From the NCBI RefSeq assembly GCF_012273015.1, contig NZ_CP050954.1, forward strand, positions 558,001 through 622,000: a DNA stretch of 64,000 nucleotides, written 5' to 3'. The notes below the pieces were generated by a model, which made no database searches, was not told the DNA's origin, and was given only the letters and a program-made list of their open reading frames with translations. Source of the DNA: Hymenobacter sp. BT18. Its GTDB lineage: Bacteria; Bacteroidota; Bacteroidia; Cytophagales; Hymenobacteraceae. Shown piece by piece: positions 24,820-34,244 of this stretch; the stretch's first letter is position 1; each line of letters opens with the position of its first letter. The position numbers and the translations under genes are program-made.

Positions 24820-25920
24820 ATGAAACCCCTCACGTTATATTTGCTAATAGGTTTTAGCTGCGTCTCCGCCTGCTTCTCCCTGCCTCGCACCGCCCCCAAA
24901 GCACCGGTTACGCTGCCGGCCACGGCCTTGAAGCCTTACGGCCGGTTTTGGATAAACAAGGAAATGCAGCTGGAGCTGATCAGCTCAGCAGCGCATTTTG
25001 GCTTTCGCTTCGAAGGCAGAGAATGTAAAGTCTTTGCCTCCTTGCCGGGCGGCCAGGACCATAATTACCTGCAGTACGCGCTGGATGGGGTATACCAGAA
25101 GCGCCTTAAGGTTGGAAAAACGACTACTCCGCTTGTAATCACGGCCGCCAACGCGGGCAAGCACACAGTCTGGATTTACAAGGCTACTGAGGCACACACA
25201 GGTCCTATTGCCATCGAAAAAATTCTGGGCGAAAACCTGCATACGCTCCCTAATCCAACCGCTCCCCTGCTTGAGTTTATCGGCAATAGCATCACCTGCG
25301 GCGCGGCGTCCGACGCGTCAGAAGTACCCTGCGGCACCGGTCAATACCATGATCAGCACAATGCCTACCAGGCCTACGGCCCCCGGGTGGCGCGGGCGCT
25401 GAACGCCAACTTTCTGCTGAGCAGCGTCAGCGGTATTGGCATCTATCGCAACTGGAATAGCGATGCGCCCACTATGCCTCAAGTATACGAAAACATTGAT
25501 TTTCAGCCGAATACCCCCTATCACTGGAATTTTGCAACCTACTCGCCTGCGGTAGTTAGCCTTGCGCTTGGCACCAACGACCTAAGCAACGGCGACGGCA
25601 AAACGCCTCGCCTCCCATTCGACAGCGCCCGGTACGTGAGCACCTACGTGCAGTTTATCAAGTTGGTAAAAACCAAGTACCCCAGGGCCCGCATTGCGCT
25701 GCTAAGTAGTCCCATGATAACTGGGAGAAACCGTACGCTCCTGCAGAACTGCCTCACCGTTGTCAAGCAGAAAACAGATGCCAACTATCCCGCTGATCAA
25801 CCTGTAGCTACCTATTTCTTTCAGCCAATGCAGCCCAGGGGCTGCACCAACCACCCCAGCGTGGAAGACCATGCGCTGCTTGCGAAGGAGCTGGTGCCCT
25901 TCTTTAAAAAACTCCTATAA
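24820..25920 (+). CDS. CE2-like SGNH acetyl esterase (lipoprotein candidate)
   Basis: A 366-residue secreted esterase. The signal region ends SCVSAC, so Cys18 could be lipidated. Residues 40-140 form a beta-sandwich and the rest an SGNH hydrolase, the two-domain layout of carbohydrate esterase family 2. The nucleophile is Ser157 in FIGNSITCG (a GNSIT variant of GDSx), the oxyanion asparagine lies in LGTNDLS, and catalytic histidine candidates are His345 and His351 in NHPSVEDH. CE2 enzymes remove O-acetyl groups from xylan and glucomannan; with the GH26 and GH9 genes alongside, acetylated mannan is the likely substrate. First gene of a same-strand run, 79 bp before GH9. Confidence 0.85.
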   Translation: MKPLTLYLLIGFSCVSACFSLPRTAPKAPVTLPATALKPYGRFWINKEMQLELISSAAHFGFRFEGRECKVFASLPGGQDHNYLQYALDGVYQKRLKVGKTTTPLVITAANAGKHTVWIYKATEAHTGPIAIEKILGENLHTLPNPTAPLLEFIGNSITCGAASDASEVPCGTGQYHDQHNAYQAYGPRVARALNANFLLSSVSGIGIYRNWNSDAPTMPQVYENIDFQPNTPYHWNFATYSPAVVSLALGTNDLSNGDGKTPRLPFDSARYVSTYVQFIKLVKTKYPRARIALLSSPMITGRNRTLLQNCLTVVKQKTDANYPADQPVATYFFQPMQPRGCTNHPSVEDHALLAKELVPFFKKLL

Positions 25921-25999
25921 CGGCAACCGGTAGTTGAGTTTCCGCTGATCAGTCAGCTACTACGCTCTATAGTAACGCCGCACTTAACCAAAGTCCATC

Positions 26000-27817
26000 A
26001 TGCAACTGGCTACCCGAATGCAAGGCAGTCTAGGACTGCTAGGATTATTGCTTTTAATCAGCCTTTCTTCCCTTAAGGCGCAGCAACACACCGATAGTAT
26101 TCGGCTTAACCAAGTTGGCTTTTACCCACATGGCCCAAAGCGGGCAGTAGTGCTCGGGGCGAAGCCGGGCAAGTTCTTTATTGTTACCGCTGATCTTCAC
26201 CACACGGTTTACACCGGGTACCTGCGCACCACGCCAGGGAAAAAAGCGTTTGTCGCGGACTTTTCGGCTTTCCAAGCGGCTGGCACCTATTCAGTGCAGG
26301 TGCCAGGCATTGGCTTGTCTCATCCTTTCCAGGTTCGCGGGCAGGTACACGCGGAGGTGGCCCGCGCCGCCCTGAAAAGCTACTATTTTCAGCGGGCTTC
26401 TACGGCCTTGCCCCCGCGCTACGCGGGCCAGTGGAGCCGCTCGGCAGGGCACCCCGATACGGCGGTCCTGGTGCACCCGTCGGCGGCTTCGGTAGCGCGG
26501 CCCAGTGGCACGGTTCTGCACTCCCCCCGTGGCTGGTACGATGCTGGCGACTACAATAAGTATGTTGTCAACTCGGGCATCACGCTCGGTACGCTGCTTG
26601 CTCTCTACGAAGACTTTCCGGCATACTGTGAAAGGCTGCGCACGAATATTCCGGAAAGCACCAACCAGTTACCCGATGTACTGGACGAAAGCCTCTGGAA
26701 CCTCAGGTGGTTGCTCTCGATGCAGGACCCGCACGATGGGGGTGTCTACCACAAACTCACGAATGCCTCCTTCGACGCCATGGTGATGCCGGCCGCCGCC
26801 CGCAGTCCCCGCTACCTGGTGCAGAAAAGCACCGCCGCCACCCTCGACTTTGCCGCCGTAATGGCCCAGGCCAGCCGCATTACCCGCCGCTTTGCCGCCC
26901 AGGTACCCGGCTTGGCGGACTCTTGCCTCCGGGCTGCTACTTCTGCCTGGCAATGGGCTGAAGCGCACCCGCAGCTGCACTACCGGCAAGCCGAAATCAA
27001 CCGGAAAGCGGCGCCGGTCATCAGTACCGGCGAGTACGGGGACGAAGACCTGAGCGACGAGGCCCTGTGGGCGGCTACTGAGCTGTACATTACTACCGGC
27101 CAGGCAGCCTACTTCGAAGCTATGCAACCAGCGCTTCGGCAAGCCCCCGCAGTGCCCAGCTGGGGGCAGGTGCAGGCACTGGCCTTTTACACGTTGGCCC
27201 GGTTCCGCCCCCAACTGCCGACCCACACGCAGCAGGAGCTTAAATTCGTCGACCAACAATTGCTGGCCCTGGCTGATACCCTGGTCGCCGGTGGTGCTCA
27301 GCGCCCCTACCAAACGCCGATGGGCCATCGATTAAGTGACTTTAACTGGGGCAGCAACGCCAACGCGGCCAACCAGGGCGTTGTGCTGATACAAGCGTTC
27401 CGCCTCAGTGGAAACCGGCAGTATCTGCGGGCTGCTTTAGACAATCTGGATTACCTATTAGGGCGCAATGCCACGGGTTACTCCTTTGTCACGGGCTTCG
27501 GCTCGAAACCACCCCAGTTTCCCCATCACCGTCCCTCCGCAGCCGATAACGTCGTGGCACCAGTCCCGGGCTTGTTGGTTGGAGGGCCCAATCCTGGGCG
27601 CCAGGATGGCTGCCAGTACCCCTCCCAGCAGCCGGACCAGGCCTACGTAGATCAATTGTGCTCCTATGCCTCCAATGAGGTAGCCATTAACTGGAATGCC
27701 CCCCTCGTGTACCTGTCGTCTGCTTTGGAGGCCCTGGCAGACAACCTGGACGCGGCGACCCGCCGGTCCGGCAAAAGTCAGCACAAGCCTGGCGGGCAGG
27801 TCACCCGAAAACCGTAA
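26000..27817 (+). CDS. GH9 endoglucanase-type glycoside hydrolase
   Basis: A 605-residue secreted cellulase-family enzyme. A signal peptide (cleavage near LKAQQ, residue 28) precedes an N-terminal Ig-like domain (about 30-118, RLNQVGFYPHGPKRAVV) and the (alpha/alpha)6 GH9 catalytic domain. Catalytic base region DAGDYNKYV has Asp181 and Asp184; the proton donor is Glu560 in SYASNEVAINWN; the conserved GRNATGYSFVTGFG and PQFPHHR block is present. The enzyme cleaves beta-1,4-glucosyl links and would open the glucose-containing backbone of glucomannan. No T9SS sorting domain is visible, so it is likely periplasmic. Confidence 0.92.
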   Translation: MQLATRMQGSLGLLGLLLLISLSSLKAQQHTDSIRLNQVGFYPHGPKRAVVLGAKPGKFFIVTADLHHTVYTGYLRTTPGKKAFVADFSAFQAAGTYSVQVPGIGLSHPFQVRGQVHAEVARAALKSYYFQRASTALPPRYAGQWSRSAGHPDTAVLVHPSAASVARPSGTVLHSPRGWYDAGDYNKYVVNSGITLGTLLALYEDFPAYCERLRTNIPESTNQLPDVLDESLWNLRWLLSMQDPHDGGVYHKLTNASFDAMVMPAAARSPRYLVQKSTAATLDFAAVMAQASRITRRFAAQVPGLADSCLRAATSAWQWAEAHPQLHYRQAEINRKAAPVISTGEYGDEDLSDEALWAATELYITTGQAAYFEAMQPALRQAPAVPSWGQVQALAFYTLARFRPQLPTHTQQELKFVDQQLLALADTLVAGGAQRPYQTPMGHRLSDFNWGSNANAANQGVVLIQAFRLSGNRQYLRAALDNLDYLLGRNATGYSFVTGFGSKPPQFPHHRPSAADNVVAPVPGLLVGGPNPGRQDGCQYPSQQPDQAYVDQLCSYASNEVAINWNAPLVYLSSALEALADNLDAATRRSGKSQHKPGGQVTRKP

Positions 27818-27843
27818 GCCCGCCTCTCCCCCGTCTGGCGGGC
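27818..27843 (+). terminator. Hairpin directly after the GH9 stop codon
   Basis: GCCCGCC (27818-27824) and GGCGGGC (27837-27843) pair across 12 bases. There is no T tract, so termination efficiency is uncertain. Confidence 0.4.
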
Positions 27844-27963
27844 ACCTGAAAGCCCTGCGCTAGCCCGCCCAGCTAAAGGCGGCTGGTTAGGGCAGCGCCG
27901 TTCACTGCCCCTTCCCTACTGGCTAATTAAAGCACTATGGGGATAAAAAGCATTTAAAATTAA

Positions 27964-27995
27964 CTTGCTAAATCGATTTAGCCTACGTAGATTTC
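27964..27995 (+). promoter_or_regulatory. Promoter of the GH26 gene with LacI-type operator in the spacer
   Basis: CTTG (27964-27967) and TAGATTTC (27988-27995) fit the Bacteroidota TTTG / TAnnTTTG pattern with a 20-bp spacer. The perfect 16-bp palindrome GCTAAATCGATTTAGC (27967-27982) fills the spacer. Similar palindromes occur at 31450, 34731 and 54936. The ATG is at 28051. Confidence 0.7.
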
Positions 27996-28050
27996 CCGAC
28001 TAGTATTCACCGGTCTCTGTCCTTGCTCACTTTCTCCCGCCAGCTAACTG

Positions 28051-30186
28051 ATGAAAAGAATAGACTCCCGTCAACTTCCCCACCTATTCCTTTTCGCCCT
28101 GCTTACCGGGTTCCTGACCATTCACCCCCTGGTGCTGCGAGCTGCCCCTCCCATTCGGCTGGAAGCCGAGCAGGTAGCCCGGCCCGGACAACTCCTGCAA
28201 GCCATTCCTGGCTACTCCGGTACCGGGTACGCCGGCAACTTCACTTCCCCTACAGACTCGCTCACCTTTCATTTTAAAGCCGTAGCGGGCACCTACGACC
28301 TCACGGTTCACTACTCTTCCCCGTTTGGGACGAAAGAGTATTTTCTCGCCGTGAACAAAGCCAGAAGCGGCTACTTTCTTTCCGGCCCCACGGTGGCTTT
28401 TACCGACAGCAAAGTAGGCCGCTTTGCATTGCAGGCAGGAGAAAACACCATCACCGTAGCTTCTGGCTGGGGGTATTTCAATATCGATTATATTGAACTG
28501 ACGCCGTCGGCCATGGCCCGCGCGGGTGCGGTTCCGCTTCTTAATGGGCGCGCGGAGGCGGAGCTTGGCGGGCTGAACGGTGTGCAGACGGCCGTGTCGC
28601 CCACGGGTTTCTCCGGCACGGGCTTCGTAACGGGCTTTGATGCGGCTGCCGACAACGTGAGCATCACCTTCGACAACCCCGTGGCTGGCTTATATAAGCT
28701 GCAGTTGGGCTACACCTCCCCGTTCGGCGACAAAGGCTATGATCTGCAGGTCAACGGTGAGAAAAGCACCGGAATGTTCACCCAGACGGGAGATAATTTC
28801 AAATCGGCTGAAGCCGGGACGTATCTGCTGCCCAAAGGCCTGAACACCGTTACCATTGGTCGGGGCTGGGGCTATTTCGGAATTGACTATCTGCAGCTTT
28901 CTGCCACCACAGTGGCCTTACCGGCGGCGGTGCCCAATAGCCTAGTGGATGAGCAGGCCACTCCGGCCACGAAAGCCTTGCTGGGGTATCTGCGCAGCCA
29001 GTACGGCTCGAAAGTACTGGCCGGTCAGCACGCCGGTCCCGAAGATAACCTGGCTGATCTGCAATACATCGTCAACAAAACCGGCAAAGAGCCGGCATTG
29101 GCCAGCTTCGATTTCATAGAGTATTCACCTTCCCGACGTGCGAACGGCAGCAACCCAACCGGCTACACCGAGCAGTTTATCCGTTGGTCGGAGAAAAGCC
29201 AGGGGCGGGGTATTGTGAGCATGATGTGGCACTGGAATGCGCCGACCGATCTACTCAACACCCCGGATAAGCCGTGGTGGATGGGCTTCTACACAGATGG
29301 CACCACTTTCGACATTGCCGCTGTGCTGGCCGATAGAACGGGAACCCGCTACCAACTCCTGCTGCAGGATATGGATGCCATTGCCGAGGAACTCAAGAAG
29401 TTTCAGGCGGCCAATATCCCAGTGCTATGGCGCCCCCTGCACGAAGCCGAGGGCAAGTGGTTTTGGTGGGGAGCCAAAGGCGCGGGGCCCTATAAAGAGC
29501 TCTGGCGCGTGCTCTACGACCGGCTCACCAATCATCATCAGCTCCACAACTTGATTTGGGTGTACGGCGCCACCCAAAGCCCCGGAAACGACTGGTATCC
29601 CGGCGACGCTTACGTGGATATTGCCGGAGTGGATCTGTACGTCGACGTATCGGCCAACATGAGCAGCGACTGGAACGGCCTGCAGCAGCAGTTTGGCGGC
29701 CGCAAGCTGGTGGCCCTCACGGAAAGTGGTAACCTGCCCGACCCCGACAAAATCCGGGGCTATGGCACTTGGTGGTCGTGGTTTACCGTTTGGCAGGGCA
29801 AAGACTGGATTCAGAAACAGCCCCTGGACCTGCTCAAGCGGGTGTACGCGGACGCCGACGTCATCACGCTGGATGAACTGCCGGACTGGAAAGGCGCCGT
29901 TACCAGCACCCGCCCAGGCCAGCCGGCAAGGGCTGCGCTATCGGTGTATCCTAACCCTGCCTCCGGCTACAGCCTGAATGCCAATATCAGCTTGCCCGCC
30001 AGTCAGCCCGTGACCATCCGGCTAACCAATAGTGTGGGCCAGCAGCTTTGGCAGCAGCAGGTAGTAATGCAGGCTGGTAGCAATACCTTTCAGGTTCCTA
30101 TACACGGCTTGCGGATGGGCCTTTATCAGCTCACCGTGCTATCTGCAGACTGGCCGCCCACAACCCAGCGCGTGCTGATCCGTTAG
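28051..30186 (+). CDS. GH26 beta-mannanase with two CBM6/35-like modules and T9SS sorting domain
   Basis: A 711-residue secreted endo-beta-1,4-mannanase. A signal peptide (cleavage near residue 31) is followed by two similar carbohydrate-binding beta-sandwiches (about 33-150 and 165-285; both end in W-G-Y-F-x-I-D-Y-x-x-L). The GH26 (beta/alpha)8 domain spans about 300-610. Acid/base Glu465 sits in WRPLHEAEGKWFWWG and nucleophile Glu558 in VALTESG. The C-terminus (about 628-711, ALSVYPNPASGYS...) is a T9SS sorting domain. The enzyme should therefore act at the cell surface or in the medium and start mannan breakdown. Confidence 0.94.
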   Translation: MKRIDSRQLPHLFLFALLTGFLTIHPLVLRAAPPIRLEAEQVARPGQLLQAIPGYSGTGYAGNFTSPTDSLTFHFKAVAGTYDLTVHYSSPFGTKEYFLAVNKARSGYFLSGPTVAFTDSKVGRFALQAGENTITVASGWGYFNIDYIELTPSAMARAGAVPLLNGRAEAELGGLNGVQTAVSPTGFSGTGFVTGFDAAADNVSITFDNPVAGLYKLQLGYTSPFGDKGYDLQVNGEKSTGMFTQTGDNFKSAEAGTYLLPKGLNTVTIGRGWGYFGIDYLQLSATTVALPAAVPNSLVDEQATPATKALLGYLRSQYGSKVLAGQHAGPEDNLADLQYIVNKTGKEPALASFDFIEYSPSRRANGSNPTGYTEQFIRWSEKSQGRGIVSMMWHWNAPTDLLNTPDKPWWMGFYTDGTTFDIAAVLADRTGTRYQLLLQDMDAIAEELKKFQAANIPVLWRPLHEAEGKWFWWGAKGAGPYKELWRVLYDRLTNHHQLHNLIWVYGATQSPGNDWYPGDAYVDIAGVDLYVDVSANMSSDWNGLQQQFGGRKLVALTESGNLPDPDKIRGYGTWWSWFTVWQGKDWIQKQPLDLLKRVYADADVITLDELPDWKGAVTSTRPGQPARAALSVYPNPASGYSLNANISLPASQPVTIRLTNSVGQQLWQQQVVMQAGSNTFQVPIHGLRMGLYQLTVLSADWPPTTQRVLIR

Positions 30187-30324
30187 TATCGAATGGTCTT
30201 TGTCTGGCCAGAAAATGGAGGGTAGGTGCCCCCTGCCACCCACATCTTTCTGACTTCAACCAGTGTACAACAGCGCACGTCTACCTGCTTTAGCCGGCAA
30301 GAACTAGTTATTCCCAGTGGCCGT

Positions 30325-31404
30325 TTAGGAGTGCAGTGTCTTTTTTCGGACTACTGTTGTCTTGGCCTTTTTCCGGATAGACGACTGCCGAACAACCAGT
30401 TCCGTTTGCAGCAGTATTTGCTGAGGCAGGCTAGTGTCTTTTGCGTGTGGATGTTTGAGTTCGTCCAGCAGGATGTCAATTACATTCCTGGCAATGCTCT
30501 CAATAGGCTGCGCAATAACCGTAATGGCCGGGGTATACAGCCGAAACAAGTCGTGGTCGTCGTAAGAAATGACTGCCACATCGTCCGGAATCCGCATTTT
30601 TAAGCGGGCAATTGCCTCCAGCCCGTAGATGCTCAGGTAGTTGGTAGAGAAGATCAGCGCATCGATTTCAGGGTTGGCCTGAAGAAACTCCTGGATATCG
30701 GCAATCACCTTTTCGGTGTCTTTCGTTACGGCTAGGCGCCGTACTTTGGGCGCCATTGCCTGTTCGGCCAAGGCCTTCGTGTAGCCATCCAGACGCGCTT
30801 CCATCTGCGTTTGCACCGAGTCGGTAGTCACGAAGGCTACCCGGCTGAAGCCCTGCGCCAGCAGATGAAGCGTGGCCTGGTACGTGCCCTGGGCACCATC
30901 CACAATAACGTAGTTGGTGGGCAGATTGGGCAGAAAACGGTCAAATAAGACGGTGGGGGTATGCTCCCGCAGAATATTGGTGACTTCTTCCTCAATGCCC
31001 TCCGATGGCACAATGATGTAGCCATCCACATGCCGCTCGTGGAACATGGTGAGCAGTTCCCGGGCTTTTTCCGGGTTGTTATCCGTGCTACAGTAAATGA
31101 TGCGGTAGCCACGCTCAAAGGCCTGCCGTTCGATCATCCAGGCGACCGTTGCGAAGAAAGGGTTCGATATATCCTCCACTACCAGCCCAATCACGTGCGT
31201 TTTGCCGGTGCGCAAGCTTTTGGCAATATGATTGGGTTTATATCCCACTTCATTCACGTAGGCCAGCACACGCTGCGCCACCGCATCACTGATCCGGCTT
31301 TGTTTGGCTTTGCCGTTCAACACTAACGATACCGTGGCAATGGATACCTCCAGATGATTGGCAATGTCAAGGATCAAGGTCCGCTTCTTCACTTTTTCAC
31401 TCAT
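30325..31404 (-). CDS. LacI family regulator of the mannan locus
   Basis: A 359-residue DNA-binding repressor/activator. The N-terminal helix-turn-helix (about 10-30, ILDIANHLEVSIATVSLVLNG) and hinge KSLRTGKT are typical, followed by a periplasmic-binding-protein-like sugar domain (VIGLVVEDISNPFFA ... VISYDDHDLFRLYTPAITVI). ATG 31404 (MSEKVKKRT) was chosen over a TTG ten codons upstream. Its own promoter contains CTAAAACCATTTAG, matching the operators of the GH26, mannosidase and susC promoters, so autoregulation and control of the locus are likely. The effector is probably a mannose-containing sugar (inference). The C-terminus is Lys/Arg-rich. Confidence 0.92.
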   Translation of the reverse strand: MSEKVKKRTLILDIANHLEVSIATVSLVLNGKAKQSRISDAVAQRVLAYVNEVGYKPNHIAKSLRTGKTHVIGLVVEDISNPFFATVAWMIERQAFERGYRIIYCSTDNNPEKARELLTMFHERHVDGYIIVPSEGIEEEVTNILREHTPTVLFDRFLPNLPTNYVIVDGAQGTYQATLHLLAQGFSRVAFVTTDSVQTQMEARLDGYTKALAEQAMAPKVRRLAVTKDTEKVIADIQEFLQANPEIDALIFSTNYLSIYGLEAIARLKMRIPDDVAVISYDDHDLFRLYTPAITVIAQPIESIARNVIDILLDELKHPHAKDTSLPQQILLQTELVVRQSSIRKKAKTTVVRKKTLHS

Positions 31405-31431
31405 AGCAGGATTCTCCAGGCAGGTATTCTT

Positions 31432-31463
31432 CAAAGGTAAAACAATCCACTAAAACCATTTAG
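31432..31463 (-). promoter_or_regulatory. lacI promoter with operator
   Basis: Read on the - strand, a perfect -7 element TACCTTTG (31432-31439) lies 28 bp before the regulator ATG. The dyad CTAAATGGTTTTAG (31450-31463, CTAAAACCATTTAG on the + strand) covers the expected -33 zone, which fits repression of the gene by its own product. Confidence 0.65.
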
Positions 31464-31537
31464 GAAGCCTGTGAAGCAAAAAGCCAGGGACGGGCCACCC
31501 AGTGCCGGTCCCTGGCTTCCCTGGGCGGAGCCTATCT

Positions 31538-32542
31538 TCAGGAGACGAGGTACGCAGCCCCATAAACCCCGGCGCTGTCGCCCAGCAACGGCTTAACTAC
31601 GGGGGCAGCAAACTGGTGGTCGAAGATGTGCTGCTTTATCTGCGCTACTCCCAGGGTGTAAATCTCATCGATGTTGCCGACGCCCCCACCGATGACAATA
31701 ACTTCTGGATCGAGCACATTGATGACTGCGCCCAAGGCTTTTCCGAAGTAGTGCATGAGCCGGTCGCGGGTTTTGAGCGCGGCGTCGTCTAGCCCCGTAG
31801 CGGCCCGCTGTATGATGTCCTTGAGTTCTCGCTCCTGCCCGGACAGGCTGGCATAGAACTGCTCCAGTGCTGGCCCCGACAGGATACTTTCTATGCAGCC
31901 GCTTTTCCCGCAAAAGCATGGTTTGCCGTCCGTTTCGCTGAGGTAGTTGTGCCCCCATTCGCCGGCAATGCCGTGGAAGCCTTCCAGGGCTTGGCCATTG
32001 ATAACAATTCCGCCCCCAACGCCCGTCCCCATAATCAGGCCCAGCACGACGCGCGCCTCAGGAAATTGCTGCCGGACAATGCCAAGGCGGGCTTCCGACA
32101 GGGCAAAGCAATTGGCATCGTTGGCCAGGACAACCTGCCGCCCGAGAAGCTGCTCTAGGTCAGCTTGCAGAGCACGGCCATTCAGGGCGGTAGTATTGCA
32201 GTTTTTCATCAGCCCCGACTGCGGAATCATGGTACCAGGGGTGCCGATGCCAATTTTTTCGGCTCGGTAGCCGGCCGCCTGCTCCATGGCTTCCACCAAT
32301 TGCTGAATCTGCCCCAGGATGTGGTCGTAGCCCCGGCTGGCCCCGGTAGGCACCCGGGTACGGAATAGCACCGTGGGCTCCTGCGCAGACTGTAGGATGA
32401 CGCCTTCAATCTTGGTCCCACCCAGGTCTATACCCCAAAGGTTCTGCGTAGCCTGGAAGCGCGTGTCGGGCAGGGTGGCGGGAACCGGGAGCACCGTGTT
32501 CGGCCAGTTTGACAGGGCGGAAGAAATTGTTAAATCACTCAT
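31538..32542 (-). CDS. ROK family sugar kinase
   Basis: A 334-residue ATP-dependent hexose kinase. Phosphate motif DLGGTKIEG (about 38-46), the second glycine-rich motif MGTGVGGGI, catalytic-region AND (VLANDANCFALSE) and the ROK zinc motif (GEWGHN followed by CFCGKSGC) are all present. ROK kinases phosphorylate glucose, mannose, fructose or N-acetylated sugars. In this locus a mannokinase/glucokinase role is likely, feeding mannose-6-phosphate to the cupin isomerase encoded at 41416; specificity cannot be read from sequence. Downstream on the same strand lies lacI, which has its own promoter. Confidence 0.9.
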   Translation of the reverse strand: MSDLTISSALSNWPNTVLPVPATLPDTRFQATQNLWGIDLGGTKIEGVILQSAQEPTVLFRTRVPTGASRGYDHILGQIQQLVEAMEQAAGYRAEKIGIGTPGTMIPQSGLMKNCNTTALNGRALQADLEQLLGRQVVLANDANCFALSEARLGIVRQQFPEARVVLGLIMGTGVGGGIVINGQALEGFHGIAGEWGHNYLSETDGKPCFCGKSGCIESILSGPALEQFYASLSGQERELKDIIQRAATGLDDAALKTRDRLMHYFGKALGAVINVLDPEVIVIGGGVGNIDEIYTLGVAQIKQHIFDHQFAAPVVKPLLGDSAGVYGAAYLVS

Positions 32543-32699
32543 GTTGATGAATTAGATGGCGCCATGAAACGTGTGGCTGCGCCGGCGCAAGAAGCTGATG
32601 CTCGGGTAGGCTGGTGGGGCGGGGCCGGAATTTGAGCCGGTACGCTTCCATATTTCCCCGCTCAGTAGCTTTTAATGGCCTATGCGGCGGGTGTCACTT

Positions 32700-32748
32700 A
32701 TGAAAAGTGGCGCATGAAAAGTGGCGCATGAAAAGTGGCGCATGAAAA
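32700..32748. repeat. 14-bp tandem repeat, three and a half copies
   Basis: ATGAAAAGTGGCGC is repeated exactly at 32700, 32714 and 32728, followed by a partial copy ATGAAAA. It sits about 160 bp upstream of the ROK kinase ATG, in the 253-bp gap to the esterase gene. It could be an iterated regulator site or a slippage product. Confidence 0.9.
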
Positions 32749-32795
32749 TGTCTTTTACTTTGTAAGCCAGTTGATTATGCTTTATCTACCCATGT

Positions 32796-34244
32796 TCAAT
32801 CCCAGGCATCGGTGCGGAACGGGAGAGCCGGCAGCCCCTCGCGGTTGTAGAGGTTGCCGCTGGGATTGTTCGCCCAGTTGTAGCGCACAGCTACCGGCTT
32901 GGGGACGGCTGGGCTCGTCAGCACTACCTTATGGCCATGCAGCGTGGCCGTAGCCCAGTGAAACTGCTTATCGGCCCCGGCCACGGCAAAACCGCGTAAA
33001 GTGTCCCCCTTTGCCTGCAGCCCGGAGCCAGCCTGGGTGAACGTTAACTGCACCGCGTGCCGCTTGCAAAGCACCTTTTCCAGCGTCGGTCCGGCGGCTA
33101 CCACTGCCTGCTCCCCATATACCTTGTTGCTGGCCAGCAGCACCAGGCGCTGCCCAACAGCCTGTTTGTTGGCGGGGTGAATATCATGGGCGTCACCCAC
33201 ATCAATGGCCACGGCCATCCCGGTTTTTGGTAAAGCCAACGCTGTGGCCTGCGCCTCCCGCAGGCGCGCCCAGTCGGAGTCGCTGGGTTGCAACTCCCGG
33301 GGCTGCCAATTGGCCAGCTGCACAAACAGAAAGGGTAACTCCTGCCCCCAACGCCGGCGCCAGTCCTGAATTAAGGCCGGAAAGAGCGTGCGGTATTGTT
33401 TGGCCCGCCCCACATTGGATTCACCCTGATACCAGATAATGCCCTTCAGGGCGTATGGGATGAGGGGGGCAATCATGCCATTGAATAACGCTGTCGGCGT
33501 GTTCTGCGGGTCCTTTACAGCTAGTACGGTGCGGGCGTCCCCCGTCAGGCTCCTGGTTTTTTCCTGGTAATCCGGCAGGGTCTGCAGAGCCTCCTGGCTT
33601 ATCCAGGCTTCGGCCGGCGTACCACCCCACGGGCTGCTGATGATGCCAATGGGAATGTGGTAGCGCAGGTGCAGGCCGCGGGCGAAAAAGTAAGGTACGC
33701 CAGCAAACTGAGCCGCCGTTTGGGGGCTGCATACTTGCCAATGGCCCTCAACCACGGCCTGCGGGGTAGCAGCCGGTGCTTTCTTAACTGTAAACTGCCG
33801 GATTTGCGGAAAACTAGCCTGCGCCACTTCCTGCTCGGCATTCAGGACAACTGGATAAGCTCCGGGCTGGGGAGCATTGGCATCCCGCAGGGGCATTTCC
33901 ATGTTCGACTGCCCGGAAGCCAGCCACACGTCCCCTACCAGAATATCGTTTATGACTAAGGTGTTACTTCCCTGAATGGTCATGGTAAACGGACCGCCAG
34001 CGGCCGCAGCCGGCAGCAGTACCTGCCACTTGCCCCCGGCGGCAGTTGTGGCGGTATACCGGTGGTCTTGCCACCAAATGGCGACATGCTCGCCCGCCTC
34101 CGCCCAGCCCCAGATTGGCAAAGCCTGGTCGCGCTGCAGCACCATGTGGTCAGTTACCAGCGCGGGCAGCCGCACCGCTGCCTGCCCTCCCAGGAGGTAG
34201 AAGCACGCACAGATCGTAAGCAAGAGCCCGCGGGTTGTTACCAT
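32796..34244 (-). CDS. Sialate O-acetylesterase-type carbohydrate esterase
   Basis: A 482-residue secreted SGNH hydrolase. After a signal peptide (cleavage near residue 22) come an N-terminal beta-sandwich and a catalytic domain with nucleophile Ser113 in LASGQSNMEMP, GIISSPWGGTPAEAWIS, IIWYQGESN, and DAHDIHPANKQAVG holding the catalytic Asp/His pair. Family members are often annotated as sialate O-acetylesterases, but in plant-polysaccharide loci they remove acetyl groups from hemicellulose. The gene context (mannanase, mannosidase) favours acetylated mannan oligosaccharides over sialic acid. It is divergent from the mannosidase operon. Confidence 0.88.
   Translation of the reverse strand: MVTTRGLLLTICACFYLLGGQAAVRLPALVTDHMVLQRDQALPIWGWAEAGEHVAIWWQDHRYTATTAAGGKWQVLLPAAAAGGPFTMTIQGSNTLVINDILVGDVWLASGQSNMEMPLRDANAPQPGAYPVVLNAEQEVAQASFPQIRQFTVKKAPAATPQAVVEGHWQVCSPQTAAQFAGVPYFFARGLHLRYHIPIGIISSPWGGTPAEAWISQEALQTLPDYQEKTRSLTGDARTVLAVKDPQNTPTALFNGMIAPLIPYALKGIIWYQGESNVGRAKQYRTLFPALIQDWRRRWGQELPFLFVQLANWQPRELQPSDSDWARLREAQATALALPKTGMAVAIDVGDAHDIHPANKQAVGQRLVLLASNKVYGEQAVVAAGPTLEKVLCKRHAVQLTFTQAGSGLQAKGDTLRGFAVAGADKQFHWATATLHGHKVVLTSPAVPKPVAVRYNWANNPSGNLYNREGLPALPFRTDAWD

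Noticed and set aside
32796..34244. True sialic-acid metabolism
   Set aside because: The esterase family name suggests it, but no sialidase, lyase or sialic-acid transporter is present, and the context is a mannan locus.
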